Position numbers and translations under genes: made by a program. A stretch of 64,000 nt of DNA from assembly GCA_030407085.1 (NCBI GenBank), contig CM059583.1:86036001-86100000 (forward strand), written 5' to 3'. The notes beneath the pieces were generated by a model. It was given only the letters and a program-made list of their open reading frames with translations. It was not told the origin of the DNA and ran no database searches. Shown piece after piece: positions 23,054 to 32,689 of the stretch (the first letter of the stretch is position 1; each line of letters begins with the position of its first letter). The DNA comes from Trichopria drosophilae. Its lineage: Eukaryota > Arthropoda > Insecta > Hymenoptera > Diapriidae.

Positions 23054-23699
23054 GTTATTAATTTTATTATTATGTTAATATTATAATTTATTAAATGCTA
23101 TTTAAATTATTTATTATATACTTTTTAAAATATTGTAAGTGTTTAAAGAAATTGTAATTCTTGAAATATATTTTTTCACGTAATTTTATAGACTTTTCGT
23201 AACTTACTTTGATTCTACTTTTATTTGTATTTGATTCTATTGGTGCGAATTATTATTAATGACAGAAATTGTTAAATACCACGCTTTCTATACTTTTATT
23301 ATTTCATCGATATTTTTTAAATTTGAATCTATTTTAGTATATTACTTCTATTATATATTCTTTTAAACGTGATCATTTCAACTGAAACGGTTCTAAAATA
23401 TGTCATCCATTCGGTGCCAATCTTAATTTTTGTTTAACTTTTATTACAAATTGTTAGAGAATTTATAAATGTATGTGAATTTGTAAATTTATGAGAATAT
23501 TAAGTTGTGCATTTATTCTTTATTAGCCCATTAATGCGGATAATCAGAAAAAAATTGGAAAACCTACATTTTATAGATTTGTTTTAAATTTTTATAATTT
23601 GTTTATTTACAATGTTAAGTGTAATTTTCTGTTTTATCATTGTGTGGATTTATATCCTCCTTCAGGGAGTTCTAAAGTGCTTGGGCGATAAGGTAGGAA

Positions 23700-23993
23700 T
23701 TTCCACTAAAAACAGTAAATAAAAAAATGACTGAATCGATTTTTAAAAATTCGGGCACTGTTAGAGCAATTTTAATGACCATATACGGTACCCTAGAAAA
23801 TGCCAAAGACATTAATTGAAAACCGACCGAGAATTTTCAGATATAAATAACAATTACTTATTTCCGAAAATTCTCATTCTTAATTTCTTTGATATTTTCT
23901 AGGATACCGTCCGCAGTAATTAGAATTTTCATTACAGAGTCTGAATTTTGAAAATCGATTCAGGAATTTTTTATAAACTGTTTTTAGTGAAAT
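23700..23993. repeat. Hairpin MITE in the palindrome's central spacer
   Basis: TTTCCACTAAAAACAGT at the left is inverted as ACTGTTTTTAGTGAAAT at the right. Internal blocks also pair (GGTACCCTAGAAAATG... against ATTTTCTAGGATACCG; AGAATTTTCAGA against TCCGAAAATTCT). The total is about 290 bases with no coding capacity. Confidence 0.7.
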
Positions 23994-24039
23994 GATAAAA
24001 AGGGAAACAATAAATTAATTAATCATTAGGTAAACAAAA

Positions 24040-24115
24040 ATTATGCATCCAGCGGTTCTCGAACCTGCAAAATATCGACTGATTTTCAGTCATCTAGATC
24101 ACTCGACAACGTTAA
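24040..24115 (-). ncRNA. tRNA-like sequence in the central spacer
   Basis: On the minus strand: TTGTCGAGTGATCTAGATGA (D-arm-like), GACTGAAAATCAGTC (a perfect small anticodon-type stem), then GCAGGTTCGAGAACCGC with a good B box GGTTCGAGAACC, then TTTTT a little downstream. It is a tRNA-derived sequence or SINE head, not a confident tRNA gene because the acceptor stem is not formed. Confidence 0.45.
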
Positions 24116-24828
24116 TTTTTAGATAAATATTGCTTATGTCCAGCTGCTTGTATTCATATATGCTATTATATTCCCTTTTTATTATTAGTTCTGCAATGTC
24201 CTTGTCGTGGTATTTTTTAATTTTGATTATTTTTATATTTTGTTTGAAATGGGTTAAACTTCCTAAACAACAATTATTCAAGTATTGGGCATTGGATATG
24301 TGTAATTGCATTAGTGACAGATAATTTTACATAAAATAAGTTACTAGGTTCATTACCTCTTAATTAGCCAGTTCTCTAAATGTATTTAAACATAGAATTT
24401 TTTAATACCTTTTTTCATTGGAAAATCGCAACGTATGAATGACTATGATATTGTTAAGAGGTCTGAATGTAGATATATGTATGTTTTATGATACTAAACA
24501 TAAAATATTATTACATATTAAATTTTTGGCTGATAAAGAAGAAATAGAAACATTTTGGCGATATTGTCCTAACTGTAGAAAATTATTTATTTATTACTAC
24601 TAATTTGGAAAATGTATTATATAATATTGCCGGTCACAGATAATAATGATCCTCACAAATAGAAATATAACCGAAATGAGTTACAAAAAATATACCACAA
24701 TTACATGAAAAAATATATTTCAAGAATTACAATTTCTTTAAACACTTACAATATTTTAAAAAGTATATAATAAATAATTTAAATAGCATTTAATAAATTA
24801 TAATATTAACATAACAATAAAATTAATA

Positions 24829-24916
24829 ACAAAAAAAAACGTGCACTCGCCAGTACGCGATCTTCCAACGTCATACATACGAGGCAAGCACTCTAACCAG
24901 TCGACTAAACGAACTT
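24829..24916 (-). ncRNA. tRNA-like module with oligo-T, right arm, type 2
   Basis: Mirror of 22966-23053. On the minus strand it runs GTTCGTTTAGTCGACTGG to GGCGAGTGCACG and then an oligo-T tract (seen as A-rich on plus at 24831-24839). The near identity to the left-arm copy reflects the palindrome. Confidence 0.5.
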
Positions 24917-26324
24917 ATTTGAACTTGTTGTCGCAAAGCCGTTGAAGAATTACTGCTGCATTCGTATTATATATTAATTAATTTGATTGTGGCGGATAAA
25001 TAAGAAGTAAAAACCTTGTCGCAATATTTTTCTAACTTTAGAAATGTTTTTGTTTATTACTGGTAGTTTAAACAATGTATTATCTTTTCATTATTATTTT
25101 TACAAAATCGTTTTTTTTTAATTTTTATTATTTTTCAGAATATTTTTAAAGCTTCATAAAAAAGATTTGTAAAAACAAAGTTCCAACTAATGGACATTGA
25201 ATAGGTATAATTGCATTACTTACACATAATTTTGGATAACATAAACCACTATTTTATATACGTACAAAAAATTATTACATATTAATTTGATTTTTCGCGG
25301 ATAAGGAAGAAATAGAAACATTTTGGCGATATTGTCCTAACTGTGGAAAATTATTTGGTTATTACTACTAATTTAGAAAATGTATTATATAATAATGCCT
25401 GTCACTCATAATGATGATTCTCAGAAATAGAAATATCACCGAAATAAGTTACAAAAAATATATCATAATTACGAGAAAAAATATATTTAAAGACTTTCAA
25501 TTTCTTTAAACAGTTACAATATTTTAAAAACTATATAATAAGTAATTTAAATAGCATTTAATAAATTATAATATTATTTTTACCAAATGCTTTTTTAACT
25601 TTTATTATTTTTAAGCATTTTTTTAAAGCTAAATAAAAAAGACTTAGTAACAACAATATTCCAAATAATGGACATTGAATAGGTAGAGTTTCATTATAGT
25701 TACAGATCATTTTGCATAATATTAGTTACTATTTTGAATCGGATAAAAATATTATTACACATCAATTTCATTTTTGGCGGATAAATAAGAAGTGAAAAAC
25801 TGTGGCAATATTTTTATAACCTTGGAAAATTATGTATTTAAATATTTAAGCATTATTTAAAGCTTCATAAAATTGGAGTAAGTAAAAATAACATTCCAAG
25901 TATTGGAAAATAGATGGGTATGGTATTATTCACAATTCTTTTGTATAATATAAGCTACTATTTTATATACGTAAAAAGTATTATGACATATTAATTTCAT
26001 TTTTGGCGGATAAAGAAGAATTAAAAACATTTTGGCAATATCTTCCTAACCGAAGAAATTTATTTATTTAATACAACTGTAATATACAACTACATAAATA
26101 AAAGTAGAGAAAACATGTTTCAGTTTTATTTAACGCCATATTCGTCAAAATAAGTTACAGAAAATAACTTAAGTTGGGTTAAAAAGTATATTTAAAAAAT
26201 TAAAAATTCCTTTCAAAAATATACAATAAATAATTTAAATAGCATTTAATAAATTGCAATAAATTATAAAAATAAATATAAAAATAAAAAAAATAAAAAA
26301 AATTATATTACATAATTATAAAAA

Positions 26325-26418
26325 TAAAAAAAAAAATGCATCTGCGAGTACGCGAACTACAAAAATTATGTTCATCAGTCGAGCGCTTTAACCACTCGGC
26401 TACTACACCCTTTACGAT
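26325..26418 (-). ncRNA. tRNA-like module with oligo-T, right arm, type 1, more complete
   Basis: On the minus strand: GGGTGTAGTAGCCGAGTGG, then TTAAAGCGCTCGACTGATG, then GTAGTTCGCGTACTCGC, then oligo-T. TAGCCGAGTGGTTAAAGCG is a strong tRNA Ser/Leu-like A box. This copy keeps the 5' part missing from 21474-21557, so it shows the ancestral form. The 5' and 3' ends do not form an acceptor stem. Confidence 0.5.
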
Positions 26419-26756
26419 ATGAGCCGCGAAGCAGCTGATAAAATGCTAGCCGCAGTCATTTATTCGAAGCATGAACACGCAAGGACTATAGATTTTCCGA
26501 TGTCGCTCGACTGTGCCTCCAGCCGCCAATCGCGCCCAACCTGCGCACATCGGTGCGCGAAAAATCCTCGATATCCCAGAGTGTCAATGAGTGTATATGT
26601 ACATACATACGATTTGCGATTCGGCAATGATCGTGTGGATTCGGATAGTTTCGGGTTTCGCGCCTGCCGTTTTACTGCTTTCATTTCTTGTACCAGAAAT
26701 TTCGCGCTATGTCCTATCCATATTATATATATCAGTGCATGGGATAAGGAAAAATG

Positions 26757-26836
26757 TATCTTTTTTCTTTTTTTTTCTTTTTTTCTTTTTTTCTTTTTTT
26801 TTTCTTTTTTCTTTTTTTTTTTCTTTTTTTTTTTTG
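26757..26836. repeat. Polypyrimidine (CTTTTTT)n tract
   Basis: An 80-base T-rich run punctuated by C at 6-9 base spacing. The long Phe/Ser and Lys/Glu open frames across it on both strands are artefacts of this composition. Confidence 0.9.
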
Positions 26837-27350
26837 TAACGTAATGGTACAAATATCTGCCCTTATCGTCCATGTATTGACGATGTCTCGCCGCCTCCTG
26901 CCTCTTCGCTCCTCGAACCCTGGGGCCCCTCGGGTGACGCTGAAACAATACAAACATATTATAAGTAAAATACACGACAATAGGCAGTTATAGAAATAAA
27001 ATATTTAATCGCACCAAACAATAAACAAATTGCATCTAAATTTGTACTAATCATAAATAACTATTATTTATTTTATATTTTACTATTTTCCTTCTCCCAG
27101 TGTGTAGCTTACCATTCAAAATTCAACTACAAACGCGATCCTAAAAATCCACCAATCAATTTTTTACTTTTATATCATCGCGCAAATAGTTGCAGACTGT
27201 TTATACAAAGTTTCAAGCGTATAACCGTCATCTTATTATTTTTCTGCGTAATCTATATAAATGCAATATGTTATCATCATGTATTACTCTGCGTAATGAA
27301 AAATCATTCTTAAGCTATTTGTGCGATTAAATAAATGGCAGAAGTTGTTT

Positions 27351-29101
27351 GCTAGATATTTACTATCGTGTTTACTGGGAGAAGGAAAATAGTAAAATAT
27401 ACTGATCCTATACGTGTACTACCTGTAAGTAGATACGTTGTGAAATGTTACAGTTTATACGAATCTGTCAAAGTTACTTGATCCACACGTATACTACAAG
27501 CAGTAGTAATTTCGACTATTGGAATAGTTTTGCTAGATATTTACTATCGTGTTTGTAGTTTAATTTTGAATGGTAGGCAAAACCCTGGGAAAAGGAAAAT
27601 AGTAAAATATACTGATCCTATACGTGTACGTCCTGTAAGTACATACGTTGTTAAATGTTACAGTTTATACGAAGCTGTCAAAGTTACTTGGTATACGCGT
27701 ATACTACAAGCAAAAGTAATTTCGACTAGTGCAATAGTTATGGTAGATATTTACTATCACATTTGTAGTTTAATTTTGAATGGTACGTAACACACTGGGA
27801 GAAGGAAAATAGTAAAATATACTGATCCTATACGTGTACTACCTGTAAGTAGATACGTTGTGAAATGTTACAGTTTATTCGAATCTGTCAAAGTTACTTG
27901 ATCCACACGTATACTACAAGCAGTAGTAATTTCGACTATTGGAATAGTTTTGCTAGATATTTACTATCGTGTTTGTAGTTTAATTTTGAATGGTACGCAA
28001 AACGCTTGGAGAAGCAAAATAGTAAAATATACTGATCCTATACGTGTACGTCCTATAAATAGATACGTTGTTAAATATTATAGTTTATACGAAGCTGTCA
28101 AAGTTACTTGGTCCACGCGTATACTACAAGCAAAAGTAATTTCGACTAGTGCAATAGTTATGGTAGATATTTACTATCACATTTGTAGTTTAATTTTGAA
28201 TGGTACGTAACACACTGGGAGAAGGAAAATAGTAAAATATACTGATCCTATACGTGTACTACCTGTAAGTAGATACGTTGTGAAATGTTACAGTTTATAC
28301 GAATCTGTCAAAGTTACTTGATCCACACGTATACTACAAGCAGTAGTAATTTCGACTATTGGAATAGTTTTGCTAGATATTTACTATCGTGTTTGTAGTT
28401 TAATTTTGAATGGTACGCAAAACACTTGGAGAAGCAAAATAGTAAAATATACTGATCCTATACGTGTACGTCCTATAAATAGATACGTTGTTAAATATTA
28501 TAGTTTATACGAAGCTGTCAAAGTTACTTGGTCCACGCGTATACTACAAGCAAAAGCAATTTCGACTATTGGAGTAGTTATGGTAGATATTTACTATCGT
28601 GTTTGTAGTTTAATTTTGAATGGTACGCAAAACACTGGGAGAAGGAAAATAGTAAAATATACTAATCCTATACATGTTCTACCTGTAAGTAGATACGTTG
28701 TGAAAGGTTACAGTTTATACGAAGCTGTCAAAGGTACTTAGTCTACGTGTATACTACAAACAAAAGTAATTTCGACTAGTGGAATAGTTATGGTAGATAT
28801 TTACTATCATGTTTGTGGTTTAATTTTGAATGATACGCAAAACACAGGGAGAAGGAGAATAGTAAAATATACTGATCCTATACGTGTATTGCCTATAAGT
28901 AGATACGTTGTTAATTGTTACAGTTTATACGAAGCTGTCAAAGTTACTTGGTCTACGCGTATACTACAAGCAAAAGTAATTTCGACTAGTGGAATAGTTA
29001 TCCTATCTGGGATTAGTATATTTTACTATTTTGTGCTCTACGTGGGTAGATTACTGTTAAAAATTGTACTACAAAAATACGATAGTACTCAACCGCAATA
29101 A
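27351..29101 (+). repeat. 210-bp tandem array, formerly a 70-residue repeat reading frame
   Basis: Eight units begin near 27351, 27532, 27742, 27952, 28162, 28372, 28582 and 28792. The first has lost about 29 bases; the rest are spaced by 210. Two subtypes alternate over the middle units, giving a 420-bp higher-order period. All later units share one frame, with a 70-aa unit containing DIYYRVCSLILNGTQNTGRR, KIVKYTDPIRVLPVSRYVVK and CYSLYEAVKVTWSTRILQAK. The stops inside are one-base changes of codons kept elsewhere (CAA to TAA, TGG to TGA or TAG). The last unit runs into a hydrophobic tail (ILSGISIFYYFVLYVGRLLL) and a stop at 29101, with AATAAA overlapping. I recognise no family. Confidence 0.75.
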
Positions 29102-29139
29102 ATTTATGCTATTTATCATATCTATTCATATATACCTCT

Positions 29140-29370
29140 AGTTCATGTCGCTATTGGGTTGGCTCCTCCGTGGGCTCGTCCGCCTTTGGTGCCCCGGCTC
29201 CGGCATCGACGATTTTGGCCTCGTTTTTTTTCCTCCGGCAGTTGAACAGCCTCGTCGCTGAAATAAAGAATAAACAATTACATATACGATTATAAAACAT
29301 TCTAGGGATCTACAATCGTGTAATTTTCATTACTTACCGATTATTTTCTTTTTCTGCAATGCTTGGCTCT
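29140..29370 (-). other. Candidate short spliced transcript beside the right TIR
   Basis: On the minus strand, AATAATCG followed by GTAAGTAATG (donor near 29337) and TTTATTTCAG followed by CGACGAGG (acceptor near 29258) delimit a plausible 80-base intron. Downstream one frame reads CRRKKNEAKIVDAGAGAPKA to a stop. No start codon leads cleanly into the splice, since one frame stops just before the donor, so whether it is coding is uncertain. The segment is markedly more GC-rich than its neighbours. Confidence 0.25.
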
Positions 29371-29387
29371 TCCGTACATGTGCAGGA

Positions 29388-30626
29388 GTGTTGCCGAACG
29401 CGTAGCGTTGTTGCCAAGTCGTTGGCTCTCCGGACTCCGCGCCGCGCAGTAACCAGGAAGAAACTTGGCAACACCGCTAGGCGTTCGGCAACACTCGGTT
29501 CGTGCGGTAAATTCGAAAATAGTCAGAAAAAAAATAATTTGGACAAATAACAATTATTTGTTGACCTAGACCATAATATAAAGTGGAAAAAAACAAAAAC
29601 AGCTTGATTCTCAATTTTTGCGAAAAATCTTCTCTTTTCCATCTGTCGTAAAATGCGATATTTTAAAAAATTTGTCGAAAATATTCTCAATTGTGCAGAC
29701 CGAGTGTCTCGTGTCGGAAACAAAGTTAGGAAAACTGAATAAATGAAATATTGCGCAAATTACATCTAATTTGTTCGCATAGGCCACAACATCAAGTTTA
29801 ATTTATTGAAAAAAAAGAACAGTTTTCGACGCTTGTGCGCTTTACTTTGCCAATTATTTTACTTTGCGCACTGAAAAGTCGACTATAAGTTTTCTCTCAT
29901 TTTATCCTCCGACAATCAAAAAGTAACCCTTCAAAATTATATTGTATGACTTACCGTATCTCACCATCTGCAGTTCTCGATGTGTTACTTTCTAAAAAGC
30001 ATCCATATTTTTTAAAAATCGTGCAATTTGCGCGGCTGGGAAACAAAGTTCCGAAAACGAAAACTAAAATTTCGATATTGCGTGAGTCTAGCGTTTTTTA
30101 ATTCGCTTTCTTTTTGCCAAATTTTCAAAGACAAAGGGAAGAAAATCACGCTGGAGCCATGTTATATGCAAATCTTGGTCTGTCGGGAGGTGTGTTGATT
30201 TTCGGAACTTTGTTTGCCGGCCACATTCCCAAAAATGCATGAATTTTTCGTAACGACAACGCACGGCCAGTCGCGCCTGCACTCTTGTACGGAAGCAGAG
30301 AGAGAGGGAGCGAGTGTCTTTCTATTCCGAACAAGTCAGACAGTCTCGAAGCGCGAGTGAGCGGAGCAACCTAGAAAGAGAAGGTCTTATGTCGATCGCC
30401 TGAAGTTAGACAAAGAGATGGCCGCTGTCAAACTTTGATGCTTTATTTTTCCTATTAAATGAGCTAACAATCTTGTCCATACTACTTTAATCGCTATTCC
30501 TCGACACGAGAATCCAATTTCTGCAAACAAAATCGCGAAAATCCCTCGAAAATCGCCAATTTCACGGCGCAAAATTTCTCGCCTCTGACGTCACAGGCGG
30601 GACCGCCTCGGCACGCTCGAGGGCCC
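29388..30626 (-). repeat. Right terminal inverted repeat of the 11.4-kb element
   Basis: Inverted partner of 19228-20455. It shares the GTTGCCGAACGC palindrome at its inner end and TGGCTCCAGCGTGATTTTC in the middle. Near the outer end it has a TC-rich stretch followed by TGCTTCCGTACAAGAGTGC (minus strand), and one TGACGTCA. It ends GGGCCC then TTAA. Confidence 0.8.
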
Positions 30627-30630
30627 TTAA

Positions 30631-31145
30631 GCAAGTTTTATGGTTCTCTTATATTCCTTGAGGTGTTCCTTGTACCTCGCCCACCCTTTCTCACAATTGC
30701 TGTCTTTAAGGGTATAAAAAATCTTACGTATTTCTTTGCGAAGCCCACATACATTCCTATTCCACCAGACTGCACCCTTTCCCGGACGGTCTGCTGATTG
30801 GGGAACTCGCTTCGAAGGCCTCTCTCATTGCTCGAGTGACACTACGCACTGTCCCTTCAATTTCGGCTGTACAGCAGAGTTTCTCCGCCGATGGAGCCCC
30901 TAACCGGAGACTCACATCTCGTATTTCTACCAATCAGTCCTATGCAGGTGACGAAATTTCTTAAGGGGTTGGGTTCCGATGTTTCTGTGAAAGGTTACCA
31001 GACTGTGATCCGGAAAAACGGTTCTATCTGACACCTTCTATTCCCGAACTCTAAATGTATCTGAATCTGTGCACAATGTCACATCCATTACTTCCCATAC
31101 AAGCTTATTTCTAAACGTCGCGGTATTACCTCTATTACGTTTAAT
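30631..31145 (-). pseudogene. LINE-D: endonuclease C-terminus and pre-RT region, 5' half
   Basis: From 31140 downwards the minus strand reads TATFRNKLVWEVMDVTLCTD, then KVSDRTVFPDHSLVTFH, the TF....vlDlTl and SDH blocks at the end of an APE-type endonuclease. About 30780-30640 gives AVWWNRNVCGLRKEIRK, FYTLKDSNCEKGWARYKEHL and KEYKRT, a pre-RT linker. One TGG-to-TAG stop and frameshifts are present. The coding sense continues at 19223 after the TTAA insertion. The copy appears truncated upstream near 31145. Confidence 0.7.
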
Positions 31146-32204
31146 AATTTGAAAAAAAACGGTACATAGAAAACCTGACTCACCTCTTTCACTGATGTCC
31201 GTACTTTCCCACTGCGTATAGCATTTATAAGATCGGTGTAAACATTTTTTAATTCCCCCCTTCTATTATTCTGTTTTGTATGGGTAAAAATGTTCATACA
31301 TAATGCTCAAGTTTCCATTTCACATGTAACATTATTTCGTACTGAATGTTACGATTATTAGCTGCCCAAATTTTGTGAGTGAGTGAAAAATACAGTGAAC
31401 AAGTGATTTTAAATTTTATCAGAAATTGCTTTTTTAAGACTTATCTTATGTTGAACGATCACGATTACTCACTTTGCTGGTATTATAGTTCATTGCCACA
31501 ATATCCGATGATTTTTTGATAGTATAAGAGCCTTAGCAATGTTTTTACAAATTCCACTCTTATTTTTTTTCTGTCACCGTATCCCTATTTGAGAGTTTTA
31601 AAATATTTTTCCATTTAAATAAGAATGCTTCTAGCTTTGTAATGGAATGGTTTTTGTTAATGGCTGACATCCTTATTTTACAGTGAATTCCAACTAAACT
31701 GCCAATGACGTAAAATAACAATAATATCAGTGTATCAGCAATTTATTGTAATTAATAAATTAATAAATGTGTGTGTAATTACACAACAAAATAATTATAA
31801 AAAATACTGAGTGATCGAGGGTTAAAGTTTCAAAGTTCTAAAAATAAAAAAGAAATCACGAACAATTGAAATGATTCACGAAATCTCCCAAGTGATTAGT
31901 ATCCACCGAATTAATGCAATTTTTCTTATTTTCAAACGTCATATTGGACCCTGCATTTTTAATATAAAAATTCAGCGTTCAGATTTGTAATCAGCGAATT
32001 AGAAAACCCGCGGATATTTAGTTTTAGTCGAAGTGGACATTTGTTTTGCGTTTTCATCCGCCATTTTAGATTCGCTATTTTGAATGTTATAATTCCTAGT
32101 ACAGATTCATAGTCAGCAACCTCGAAAATATGATATTCAGTACTTTCCTGTAATATAATTGTTATGTTTGAATCTTATATAAATAATAATTTGAATTTAG
32201 CAGC
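31146..32204. other. AT-rich sequence with a degenerate MITE
   Basis: Mostly unassigned. Around 31978-32140, GATTTGTAATCAGCGAATT and GATTCATAGTCAGCAACCTC recall the GGTCGCTGATTACGA family in degraded form, with CCGCCATTTTAGATTC between them. No coding region supported. Confidence 0.4.
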
Positions 32205-32211
32205 TTAAACA

Positions 32212-32575
32212 CATTTTTCGAACCTCTTTTTTTGTGAAACGCTATTTTTACCTTGAAGCACCTTTTCTTTGTACATATAACCTTTTTAAAATCGTGCATT
32301 GAGACGTTGAAGTGCAATGTACGGGCCTACAAATTAACTTTAATATATCCAATATGGCGTCTAAAATGACGCATGGCAGGGTAAACATTAATAATGTTTT
32401 AACTCAAGTACCGTCAACTTGAAGAAAAAATTTTATAGTACAAGAAATGGTCAAAATCACTTGAAAAACACGTCTGAACAAACTGAAGTTAATAACAAAA
32501 TGGTTATATGTACAAAGAAAAGGTGCTTCAAGGTAAAAATGGCGATTGACAAAAAAAAAGGTTCGAAAAAATAGT
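32212..32575. repeat. Hairpin element with ~70-base inverted arms
   Basis: TTTTCGAACCTCTTTTTTTG, CTATTTTTACCTTGAAGCAC and CTTTTCTTTGTACATATAACC at the left are matched in inverted order by GGTTATATGTACAAAG, GTGCTTCAAGGTAAAAATGG and AAGGTTCGAAAA at 32503-32573. A spacer of about 215 bases has no coding signal. Confidence 0.75.
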
Positions 32576-32689
32576 TTTTTTTCAAAACTTATAACTAAAA
32601 AAATACCATGCATTTGTGGTCTGACGACATTCTAACCTACGCCAATCGAAAGAGCATACCCAAAAATAGTCGGATATGGACTTTAAGTA

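Larger units (their letters stand above)
21115..23290 (+). repeat. Left arm of the inner palindrome
   Basis: Inverted partner of 24600-26765. Long stretches, for example 22541-22700 against 25190-25345, look identical by eye, while the outer ~200 bases (21150-21350) have diverged. The arm is built from at least three or four diverged tandem units of a few hundred bases. Each includes AAATGCTATTTAAATTA and a block with TTATCCGCCAAAAATGAAAT. Two tRNA-like modules with following oligo-T lie in the arm. Confidence 0.85.
24600..26765 (-). repeat. Right arm of the inner palindrome
   Basis: Inverted copy of 21115-23290, with the same internal tandem units and the two tRNA-like modules mirrored. The outermost part (about 26415-26745) differs more from its partner, including AAATCCTCGATATCCCA, which matches the left arm across a divergent stretch. 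With the spacer 23291-24599 the whole palindrome is about 5.6 kb. Confidence 0.85.
19228..30626. mobile_element. 11.4-kb TTAA-flanked palindromic element with 1.2-kb inverted repeats
   Basis: Left end TTAA then GGGCCCTCGAGCGTGCCGAG; right end CTCGGCACGCTCGAGGGCCC then TTAA (19224-19227 and 30627-30630). The terminal inverted repeats run about 19228-20455 and 29388-30626. Both flanks are halves of one minus-strand LINE (LINE-D), so this is a discrete insertion. The interior has a direct duplication of TIR sequence, a ~5.6-kb palindrome with tRNA-like modules, a polypyrimidine tract and a 210-bp tandem array. No transposase was recognised. TTAA duplication is the hallmark of piggyBac-type transposition; the terminal bases are not the usual CCC(T/A), so superfamily is inference. 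Confidence 0.85.

Noticed and set aside
21115..26765. Pure assembly artefact (hairpin duplication) as explanation of the palindrome
   Set aside because: The outer arms have diverged by substitutions and indels, and the outer TIRs also differ. An artefact should be identical throughout. Long reads would still be needed to be sure.
26419..26993. Several long open frames on both strands around 26419-26993
   Set aside because: They run through the (CTTTTTT)n tract, giving poly-Phe/Ser or poly-Lys/Glu. No coding support outside the tract.
27351..29000. CRISPR-like array
   Set aside because: Units are 210 bp with no short conserved repeat alternating with unique spacers. Eukaryotic context. It is an ordinary tandem repeat with coding periodicity.
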